A stretch of DNA of 6,869 nucleotides from Treponema sp. (GTDB lineage: Bacteria > Spirochaetota > Spirochaetia > Treponematales > Breznakiellaceae). The position numbers and the translations under genes were made by a program. Of the stretch, positions 1 to 5,949 are shown one piece after another (position 1 is the first letter of the stretch; every line of letters begins with the position of its first letter). The stretch lies in the NCBI GenBank assembly GCA_031275035.1, contig JAISPH010000222.1, positions 1-6,869 of the forward strand. The letters run 5' to 3'. The notes under the pieces are model-generated. The model was not told the origin of the DNA. It did not search any database and worked only from the letters and a program-made list of their open reading frames with translations.

Positions 1-746
1 ATGATCTTCATGAGCGCGGGATAGTCCATTTCCCCGGTTCCGGCGGGCAGAACGCCGTTTTTTTTACCGCCCTCCATGCGGAAATCCTTGGCGTGAATTG
101 CGGCGATCGCATCTCCGAAGGCGTCAAAGGCCCGGGTGAAAAAATCCTTTTGGCTTTCGACAAGCCCCGCATTGGGGATCAAATTTACCGGATCATAGAT
201 AACCTTGAGCGCGGGGGATGCGAGGCGGTGTAACACCGCTTTCATTTTCTCGATACCCGAAACAGTATGCTGATCCGCAACAGCCTCAATGGCGACAATG
301 GAGCCGCATTTTTCCGCCGTGCCTATCAGCCGTTCAAGAGAGCGGCAGAGCAGGTCAAAGGTTGCGGGTTTTTCCGTATCGGGATGGTATGAACAGTCGC
401 CGTTGCATGAACCGGTTTCGGTTCCCACCATGGCGCAGCCAAAGTCCCGGGCGAAACGCAGCAGTTCCTCAAAAGCGCGGATCTGCGTTTCCCGGATGTC
501 AGGGGTGGGGTGTACCGGGTTGATGTAGCAGCCCAGCACCGCCACGGCGATACCCTGTTTATCCAGAACCTGCCGCACCCGCCGGGCATAGCCGGGGCTA
601 AGGCCGCCGGGTTTTGGCGCGTTGGCAAATGACTTTGGCAAGGCAAGCTGAATGGAAGCGGGCTTGAACTCCGCGAGAATTTGCGCCAGTTCTTCAGGCG
701 TTACATTTTTTCCGTAATCGTGGGCCCGCAGGCCAATTTGGGGCAT
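1..746 (-). CDS. Sugar phosphate isomerase/epimerase-like TIM-barrel protein (3' end outside window)
   Basis: An open frame runs from ATG at 746-744 to the left edge without a stop, giving 248 codons (MPQIGLRAHDYGKN...). It is preceded by a good Shine-Dalgarno (AAAGGAGAG on the minus strand, about 6 bases from ATG), which fixes the start. The protein resembles the xylose-isomerase-like / AP-endonuclease-2 superfamily, in which a metal-binding TIM barrel isomerises or epimerises sugars or related small molecules in the cytoplasm. Family-like elements are VGTETGS (107-113), AIEAV with probable metal ligand E154, YDPVNL with D185, and IHAKD with H218, followed by GTGEMDYPAL. The last expected ligand, a C-terminal Glu, would lie past the edge. 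There is no signal peptide. The gene is divergent from the pectinesterase, which suggests but does not prove a role in uronate or other plant-sugar catabolism. The family call is fairly secure; the substrate is unknown. Confidence 0.8.
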   Translation of the reverse strand, partial: MPQIGLRAHDYGKNVTPEELAQILAEFKPASIQLALPKSFANAPKPGGLSPGYARRVRQVLDKQGIAVAVLGCYINPVHPTPDIRETQIRAFEELLRFARDFGCAMVGTETGSCNGDCSYHPDTEKPATFDLLCRSLERLIGTAEKCGSIVAIEAVADQHTVSGIEKMKAVLHRLASPALKVIYDPVNLIPNAGLVESQKDFFTRAFDAFGDAIAAIHAKDFRMEGGKKNGVLPAGTGEMDYPALMKI

Positions 747-800
747 GGTTACTCTCCTTTACATACACATCTGTAGAGCGCGAAATGTCAGTTAAGTCCA

Positions 801-840
801 AAAAATAGACGGAATTATTAAGGGTACACGGAACTATCAT
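801..840 (+). promoter_or_regulatory. Candidate promoter/regulatory element upstream of pectinesterase gene
   Basis: An A-rich run is followed by GACGGAATT (808-816), then 18 bases, then TATCAT (835-840), a plausible -10-like hexamer. CGGAATT starts 67 bases before the ATG at 877. The same CGGAATT core lies upstream of the two other exported-protein genes in the window. The spacing does not fit a standard TTGACA-N17-TATAAT promoter, so the element could be a regulator site, or a promoter whose -35 is GGAATT. Function is inferred from position and recurrence only. Confidence 0.4.
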
Positions 841-876
841 TAACTTCACTGATAACATTTTTTAGGAGGAATTTCC

Positions 877-3800
877 ATGTCAATTCCGGCAAAAAAGAGA
901 TTCAATGGTATTTTTTCCGTTGTTTTATCAATTGTTTTTACGGCGCTGCTTATCGCCTGTCCGGTTGAACCTGACGAGGGTACTCCATCAGTTGACAAAA
1001 GCGCTCTTGAGACTGCGATACAGGCGGCCGAGGAACTTTTGGACTCGCTGCCAATTTCCGTGGATGGAACTGAATTAAATCCCGGCGACGGGTATATTAC
1101 GCAGGATGATTATGACGCATTCAAGGGAAAAATTGATGAAGCTCAAACTGTCTTTGACGATGTGAACGCCGCTCAGGCGCAAATCAACGAAGCGGCGGAG
1201 GGCCTTGAGGCAGCGAAAACCGCGTTTGAAAGCTCTATCAAATACTCCGAAGGGGTAGATTTTACCCGGCTTGAAACCTCTGTCCAGGCGGCCGAAGCCC
1301 TTTTGAATTCGGTAAAAACGCTGCTGGACAGCTCGGTAACGGCCGGCGCCAAATGGGCCATACAAACGGATTATACCGCGTTCAAGGGGGAAATCGAGAA
1401 AGCCAAAACAGTCCTCGAAAATTCGGAGCTCGAATATCCCGAAATAGAACAGCCGGAAATAAATGAGGCCAAAGACGCGCTTGATAGTGCAAAAGCCGTT
1501 TTTGAATCCCTCATTCAGATCGTGTTGGTCGCGCCGGGGCCGGGTTCTCTGGTCAAGTTTAACGCACCTAACGCTGTTTATAACGGTACGGGGACGGTCA
1601 ATTTTGGGGCAAGCAGTGAGCGGCATTTGGTTTACCCCAGCAAAGTTGACATCAAGAACGATGTCATTTCCATACAGGCAAAAATTAAAATTATCTCTAC
1701 CTCCGGGCATAACGGTACCGGTTTTATCAGCGTTACTGGTTCCACCAGAAAGGGGTATATGATGCTTACAGCCCAGAACATAAAGAATGACGGAACCGGC
1801 GCCAGCGGTCAGGGTATGGAAACTGCCATCAGCTGGGCCGCCGGGGATGAATATATCTTCAAGTCGGAGATAAACAAGGGTGTCATAAATCATTACGTTT
1901 ACAGCACTGCGGGGGAACTTGTTTCACAAAAGGCAAACCAGCCGATAGGAACCTATATCGACAGTAATGGCAGCCAGGCAGTTTTTGGCCACCTGGAAAC
2001 CGATACGGTTTACGCTTCCATCGGCGGTACGGGTGTGCAAAACATGGAATGGTCGGATATTCTGGTTTGCCGGAATGGGACCTTCTATACCATCAACGCC
2101 CTGCAGGAACAATCGATGCTTCCCTCCCTTTCGGTGAGCGCCGCCACCGCCCGTATTACCACCAGCGATTCGGGTTCCGTTACCTATACAGCCACGGCCA
2201 TGGGCGGTGCGGCTGCGGAGATCACGGCGGTTTCAGCGGACCCCGCAACGGTCCGGGTTGACAGTTTTACGGACGGAACGATAACCTTTTCGGGGCTAAA
2301 AGCGGGCACCGCGGAAATCACGGTTACCAATACTTCTGACCCGTCCCTGACCACAAAAATAACCGTTACCGTTACCGAGTTCCCCGCATCTGATGCCTAT
2401 GGCGCTTTGACCACAGTCTATCCCGCGACAGGGGAAAGCGCGGCCTATACCGATGGAGAACTCATGATCACCTTTGATACTGTTCCCGTGCTGCAAACCG
2501 GGGGTTCTATCTACATCTACGATAAAACAAGCGGTGATGTGGTAGATGTTATCCTCTTTGCCGATGAGAAGCAGACTACCCTGGGATACAGCAACAACAT
2601 AATCAACGTGGGCTCGCAGCTGGTCCGGGTTGACGGTAACAGCCTGTACTTTACCCCCCATTTTAACAAACTGGAGTACGGCAGGGAATACTATGTAGCC
2701 ATTCCCAAGGAGGCCATTACCGCGGCATTGAACAGTAAAACCTTCGAGGGCCTGAGCGATCTCAAAACTGTCGCAAGCTGGTCTTTTGCCACCAGGGCCG
2801 CGCCGGTTTTGGTTGAGGCTGTCCCGGTTACTGTGGCCGCCGCGCACGGTTCTTCCCCGGATTTCCGCACTGTTTACGGCGCCCTCAAAGCCATCGCCGC
2901 CAAAGGAGGAAACTGGACGATTAATGTGGCTCCCGGCACGTATACCGAACTGGTTCACTATGTGGGCAGCGCCAATGTTACCATAAACGGAACGGGAAGC
3001 GCAAATTATGGAAGGGATGTGGTTATTCAGTATACCAACTGCAACGACATGAACGGCGGAACCCACACCCGTCCTTCATTCTATTTCTCCGGGGCCAGTC
3101 TGATCCTCAAGAACCTGACCCTTAAAAACACCACCGTCCGGGGAGTAAGATACATAAGCACGGTAAACCCCTCAAATAACACCCAGGCGGAAACGATTTA
3201 TTTTGCCAACGGTACGAACAGAACCATGGCCGCCTTTAACTGCTCCTTCCTCTCCCATCAGGACACCATTCAGACCACGGGTAAAAACTGGTTCTATAAA
3301 TGTTACATTGAAGGAGATACTGATTTTATCTGGGGAACCGCCGATGTTTGCCTGCTTGAGGATTGTGAACTGGTATGCGTGAAGGACCCCAATAAGACGA
3401 ACAACAATGATACCATACTCCTGGTTGCCCGCACCGGCAGTACCGCTGGTACGGTACCGACAGTACCCAAGGGTTATGTGCTATTTAAGTCCAGAGTAAA
3501 AGTCGAATACCCCATGATCGCCTACTTTAGCCGGAATCCCGGAGCAGGCGCTTATTACGATCAGGCCGCGGTGATTGATACCGAGTTTACTCTGGAAGGG
3601 ACAATCGCCCCTGCGATTTGGAATACATCGGTGTATACGTACCTGGAGGGCGCGCCGGAACACGTGGGATGGAAACTGTACAATAATACGGTTGACAGCA
3701 GTCCGCAGGATGTTTCAGAAATGGCGGCGAATACCAGCGTCATTGCCGTTGCGGTTTACAATCTGGAATATAACGGCAGACGGGCCATCCTGAACCGGGT

Positions 3801-3909
3801 ATACAGGAAAGCGGGCGGTTATGAACCTGCCGCCAGTATTTGGGATGTCAGCGCCCTGGAAAGCGATTTTGGCGCAAGCCCGGATGCGAGCGCTTTGAAT
3901 ACTTATTAA
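877..3909 (+). CDS. Multidomain surface lipoprotein with C-terminal pectin methylesterase (CE8) domain
   Basis: Predicted pectinesterase (removes methyl esters from polygalacturonate), 1010 residues; the catalytic unit alone is usually about 300-350. ATG 877 follows a strong AGGAGGA (864-870). A basic N-terminus and hydrophobic stretch end in lipobox LIAC, so C28 should be lipidated. Modules in order: two FIVAR-like helical repeats (about 41-122 and 130-214); an unassigned beta-rich region (about 216-408); a bacterial Ig-like domain (about 418-501); an SbsA/Big_5-like Ig domain (about 508-642); the esterase beta-helix (about 649-1000). Esterase motifs are GTYTE (687-691), Q770 in QAETIYF, Q795-D796 in SHQDTIQ (likely general acid/base) and D816 in GDTDFIWG (likely nucleophile). 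R886 in YFSRNPG matches the conserved Arg of LGRPW, but the Trp position is P888. The spacing matches the family, so activity is likely. Surface or periplasmic anchoring is inferred. Confidence 0.93.
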   Translation: MSIPAKKRFNGIFSVVLSIVFTALLIACPVEPDEGTPSVDKSALETAIQAAEELLDSLPISVDGTELNPGDGYITQDDYDAFKGKIDEAQTVFDDVNAAQAQINEAAEGLEAAKTAFESSIKYSEGVDFTRLETSVQAAEALLNSVKTLLDSSVTAGAKWAIQTDYTAFKGEIEKAKTVLENSELEYPEIEQPEINEAKDALDSAKAVFESLIQIVLVAPGPGSLVKFNAPNAVYNGTGTVNFGASSERHLVYPSKVDIKNDVISIQAKIKIISTSGHNGTGFISVTGSTRKGYMMLTAQNIKNDGTGASGQGMETAISWAAGDEYIFKSEINKGVINHYVYSTAGELVSQKANQPIGTYIDSNGSQAVFGHLETDTVYASIGGTGVQNMEWSDILVCRNGTFYTINALQEQSMLPSLSVSAATARITTSDSGSVTYTATAMGGAAAEITAVSADPATVRVDSFTDGTITFSGLKAGTAEITVTNTSDPSLTTKITVTVTEFPASDAYGALTTVYPATGESAAYTDGELMITFDTVPVLQTGGSIYIYDKTSGDVVDVILFADEKQTTLGYSNNIINVGSQLVRVDGNSLYFTPHFNKLEYGREYYVAIPKEAITAALNSKTFEGLSDLKTVASWSFATRAAPVLVEAVPVTVAAAHGSSPDFRTVYGALKAIAAKGGNWTINVAPGTYTELVHYVGSANVTINGTGSANYGRDVVIQYTNCNDMNGGTHTRPSFYFSGASLILKNLTLKNTTVRGVRYISTVNPSNNTQAETIYFANGTNRTMAAFNCSFLSHQDTIQTTGKNWFYKCYIEGDTDFIWGTADVCLLEDCELVCVKDPNKTNNNDTILLVARTGSTAGTVPTVPKGYVLFKSRVKVEYPMIAYFSRNPGAGAYYDQAAVIDTEFTLEGTIAPAIWNTSVYTYLEGAPEHVGWKLYNNTVDSSPQDVSEMAANTSVIAVAVYNLEYNGRRAILNRVYRKAGGYEPAASIWDVSALESDFGASPDASALNTY

Positions 3910-3934
3910 AAAAACGGCCTTTCATGTCCGGCCG
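3908..3934 (-). terminator. Possible minus-strand intrinsic terminator
   Basis: Read on the minus strand, CGGCC (3934-3930) pairs with GGCCG (3919-3915) across a 10-base loop and is followed by seven Ts (3914-3908). The stem is short (5 bp) and its outer arm is shared with the larger hairpin at 3928-3977, so the two structures compete. It could back up the stronger terminator at 4242-4285 for transcripts coming from the barrel-protein gene. Confidence 0.35.
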
Positions 3935-3977
3935 CTTCAGACCGATGGCACCCATACCATTGGCCTGAAGCGGCCGG
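3928..3977. terminator. Long imperfect hairpin after pectinesterase gene
   Basis: CCGGCCGCTTCAG (3928-3940) and CTGAAGCGGCCGG (3965-3977) are perfect 13-base complements. Inside them, CCGATGG (3942-3948) pairs with CCATTGG (3957-3963) with one G-T wobble. This gives a stem of about 20 bp with a single A/C mismatch and an 8-base loop. It begins 19 bases after the TAA stop. There is no T-run on the plus-strand 3' side, so it is not a textbook intrinsic terminator. Protection of the mRNA 3' end is an alternative. Confidence 0.5.
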
Positions 3978-4025
3978 GTTCGTCATCAGGAAATAAGGTG
4001 TCGGGGAGATTCCAATACCGATATT

Positions 4026-4064
4026 AGACTTGTTCAATAACCCGGTTGGTTATTGAACAAGTCT
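4026..4064. repeat. 17-bp perfect inverted repeat
   Basis: AGACTTGTTCAATAACC (4026-4042) and GGTTATTGAACAAGTCT (4048-4064) are exact reverse complements around the 5-base spacer CGGTT. Neither arm has the A/T flank of an intrinsic terminator. The structure is clear; its role is not. It could be a dispersed palindromic element, joined ends of a lost mobile element, or an RNA hairpin. No transposase gene is nearby. Confidence 0.7.
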
Positions 4065-4065
4065 T

Positions 4066-4093
4066 GCAAAATGCTCCGCATTTTGCTGTTTTT
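4066..4093 (+). terminator. Hairpin with T-run, possible plus-strand terminator
   Basis: GCAAAATGC (4066-4074) and GCATTTTGC (4078-4086) form a perfect 9-bp stem with loop TCC, followed after TG by five Ts (4089-4093). It starts one base after the 17-bp inverted repeat, so the two hairpins sit in tandem. It may stop read-through from the pectinesterase gene. The stem is rather AT-rich, which weakens the call. Confidence 0.4.
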
Positions 4094-4241
4094 AAACAAC
4101 TCTATTGTGTACGCCGCGGCGGGCGGTACTTAACCGGCGGCTCTGGCGGAGAGCGGGTGCGGCAACACGGGGCGATCCTGAACCAGGTTTTACCACAAGG
4201 ATGGCTCGCAGGATGTGCCGGAATCGCGGAATCCGTAATAC
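4087..4241. other. Non-coding stretch, no recognised feature
   Basis: This GC-rich segment between the tandem hairpins and the bidirectional terminator contains no start with a convincing ribosome binding site and no recognisable protein similarity in either strand. The only long frame crossing it, on the plus strand, continues through the terminator hairpin and into the antisense of the barrel-protein gene. The text does not look like coding sequence and may be part of a dispersed intergenic repeat or a decayed remnant. Confidence 0.5.
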
Positions 4242-4285
4242 AAAAATCCCATAGCGGCGGCCAGTGCCGCCGCTATGGGATTTTT
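4242..4285. terminator. Strong bidirectional intrinsic terminator
   Basis: The arms at 4242-4260 and 4267-4285 are perfect 19-base complements, and C4261/G4266 adds a twentieth pair around the loop CAGT. The GC-rich core (CCCATAGCGGCGG) is flanked by AAAAA on one side and TTTTT on the other, so each strand ends in a U-tract. It lies 9 bases beyond the stop codon of the minus-strand barrel gene and can terminate convergent transcripts from both sides. Confidence 0.9.
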
Positions 4286-4294
4286 ACCGTTTTT

Positions 4295-5722
4295 CTACCA
4301 GTACAGGATGAATTTAAAGTAGAGACCGCTCACCTCGTACTTTTCGTCAGTACCATCAGTTCCCTTTTGCTTGTATTTGATCTGGCCTTCTTCCTTGCTT
4401 TCCAGACTGCGGTTCATGGCAATACCCTTATTCTGGTTAAAACCGATGACAAAGCGGCTGTTTTTGAATAATTTCAGGCCTGCGTAGACTTCGTAGCCGA
4501 TATTTTCCACCAGGGAGAATGTACGTTCAAAGACCTTTCCGCCGTTGGTTTTTTCGCTCACTCCGTCTTTTGTCTTCCATTCGGCTTCGCCCAGACTGCC
4601 CAGTATTACGCCGCCGCCCAGGAAGTAGCGGTTGGAAAGGGTGCATTGGACATCAAGGGAAGCGGAAAGGAGCGTCAGGGGTTCCCGGTAAATATGTTCG
4701 ATTGAGTGAAAAGAAAAACCAAGGTTTCCGTCTATGGCAATGGGGTCTGCGTTATAACGGGCGCCCGCGCCTAAGCCCAAAGCGAGGGTATCCCTGAAAT
4801 CGGTAGTTCTCCGGTCTGATAATGTCGAAGCGGTACCGCTCAGTACGTCAATATTCTTTTCGTAGTATCCAACACCCAGGCCGACAGGAACGGAGAAGGC
4901 GTCATTGATCTTCAGAGTGTAACGGAAATCCGCGCCTGCGGAATTCCCAGAATAAATATCTGCACCGTTTAAGGCATAGAGCACTTCCCCCTGAAGGTTT
5001 CCGGGGCCTGCGGCAAATTCATGAAGTTTCAGGGAGCCATAGATCTGGGGGGCGTATTCGCTCACCACCGGACTGCCGTGGTCAGAAACGCTTCCATCCA
5101 AATCGTAAAGCCGGGCTGTTGCTTCATCAAAACGATAATTGGTGGTAAAAGCTCCGGTAACCTGAAAAGGCGCATCGTTAACCGTACTCTTATAGACTGC
5201 TTCTATTTCGTAATTGTAGGTAGTAGCGGTTTTGAGCATATATAGGACCGATTCGGTCTCATAGCGGGAAACTTTGCCGAAATAGGATGCTTCGGTCTTG
5301 TATTTCCCCGCCTTCAAGTTAAGTTCCACCGGCAGAGCCAGACCTAAGGCCTTAAAAATCCCGGCTTTCCCATATATGGTATCCAGCGCAGGGGAAAAAT
5401 CCGACTGCCCGTAGTACTCAAGCTGTAAGGGCATATAGAGGGAACCGGGCCGGTGGGTCGAGGCCAGTTTTACATAGCCTTCGAGAAACTCCACCGGTTT
5501 GTACCATACATAGATGTTGGCGTTGGTATAAAAGCCGTTCCGCTGTTCCTCATAAGCGCCGTTCCCTTTGCCGCTCCCAATCGCCTGATCTTCCTCTGAG
5601 GCGTTTCCAATCGTGTAAATGGTGGTCAGATCGCCTGTTACCGCAAAACCGTTATCTTCTTGGGTGAACGCCGCCGCTGCCACGATCAACAATAAGCCAA
5701 CAACCAATATCCGTTTAATCAT
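4295..5722 (-). CDS. Predicted outer-membrane beta-barrel (porin-like) protein
   Basis: 475 residues from ATG at 5722-5720 to TAG at 4297-4295. GAGGAG lies 8 bases upstream on the minus strand and supports the start. The N-terminus MIKRILVVGLLLIVAAAAFTQ is a typical Sec signal peptide with cleavage around residues 18-20 and no lipobox cysteine. The mature part has no transmembrane helix. It is rich in Tyr, Gly and alternating hydrophobic/polar stretches (for example NANIYVWYKP, LGVGYYEKN, EVYAGLKLF), and it ends in YFKFILYW. A terminal aromatic residue is a common feature of barrel proteins inserted by the BAM machinery. I do not recognise a specific family. A porin for pectic oligosaccharides is an inference from the neighbours. 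Its transcript should end at the hairpin at 4242-4285. Confidence 0.8.
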   Translation of the reverse strand: MIKRILVVGLLLIVAAAAFTQEDNGFAVTGDLTTIYTIGNASEEDQAIGSGKGNGAYEEQRNGFYTNANIYVWYKPVEFLEGYVKLASTHRPGSLYMPLQLEYYGQSDFSPALDTIYGKAGIFKALGLALPVELNLKAGKYKTEASYFGKVSRYETESVLYMLKTATTYNYEIEAVYKSTVNDAPFQVTGAFTTNYRFDEATARLYDLDGSVSDHGSPVVSEYAPQIYGSLKLHEFAAGPGNLQGEVLYALNGADIYSGNSAGADFRYTLKINDAFSVPVGLGVGYYEKNIDVLSGTASTLSDRRTTDFRDTLALGLGAGARYNADPIAIDGNLGFSFHSIEHIYREPLTLLSASLDVQCTLSNRYFLGGGVILGSLGEAEWKTKDGVSEKTNGGKVFERTFSLVENIGYEVYAGLKLFKNSRFVIGFNQNKGIAMNRSLESKEEGQIKYKQKGTDGTDEKYEVSGLYFKFILYW

Positions 5723-5783
5723 TGATTTCTCTCCTCACCGGTAATCAGCATAGTTTTCGGATTAAACCGTAATGTTATTACTA

Positions 5784-5820
5784 CAATTAACCATTACCGG
5801 GAGAAAAAATTCCGCTTAAT
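5784..5820 (-). promoter_or_regulatory. Candidate promoter/regulatory element upstream of barrel-protein gene
   Basis: On the minus strand, GCGGAATTTTTTCTCCC (5815-5799) is followed, 18 bases after GGAATT, by TAATTG (5789-5784). CGGAATT starts 92 bases before the ATG. The 12-mer CGGAATTTTTTC also occurs on the plus strand at 5875-5886 upstream of the divergent lipoprotein gene. The function is inferred from the recurrence. Confidence 0.4.
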
Positions 5821-5860
5821 TATTGTATTATTCTGTCATTTTATTAAAAAAGTCGGAAAA

Positions 5861-5907
5861 GTGAAAAAAATTGACGGAATTTTTTCCCCTAAAAGGATGA
5901 ATATAAG
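5861..5907 (+). promoter_or_regulatory. Candidate promoter/regulatory element upstream of right-edge lipoprotein gene
   Basis: An A-run leads into TTGACGGAATTTTTTCCCC (5871-5889), followed by AATATAAG (5900-5907). CGGAATT starts 75 bases before ATG 5950. TTGACG resembles a -35 box, but the distance to TATAAG is 25 bases, too long for a normal housekeeping promoter. The spacing from GGAATT to AATATA is 18 bases, as in the copy at 801-840. It may be a promoter, an activator site or both. Confidence 0.4.
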
Positions 5908-5949
5908 ACCGAAGGGATTAATAGCGCATCAGCCTCACAGGGAGATATT

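Noticed and set aside
326..646. 106-codon minus-strand open frame at the left
   Set aside because: It lies in a different frame from the isomerase-like gene on the same strand, which has a proper start, a Shine-Dalgarno and family motifs.
1075..1893. 272-codon minus-strand open frame inside the pectinesterase gene
   Set aside because: It is antisense to the FIVAR-like repeats; its translation is rich in Arg, Phe and Gly, typical of reverse-frame shadows, and it has no supporting signals.
2296..3066. 256-codon minus-strand open frame inside the pectinesterase gene
   Set aside because: It is antisense to a gene with clear domain and active-site motifs, lacks a ribosome binding site and gives a protein with no recognisable features; it is a shadow of the coding bias.
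4026..4064. Part of a CRISPR array or an insertion-sequence end pair
   Set aside because: There is only one palindrome with no regularly spaced direct copies, so it is not CRISPR. Without a transposase gene or target-site duplication, a mobile-element call is not supported.
4046..4471. 141-codon plus-strand open frame across the intergenic region
   Set aside because: It starts inside the 17-bp inverted repeat, has no ribosome binding site, runs through the 20-bp terminator hairpin and then lies antisense to the well-supported barrel gene.
5871..5907. Standard sigma-70 promoter TTGACG...TATAAG
   Set aside because: The gap between the two boxes is 25 bases, well outside the usual 16-18; it is kept only as a candidate element of another kind.
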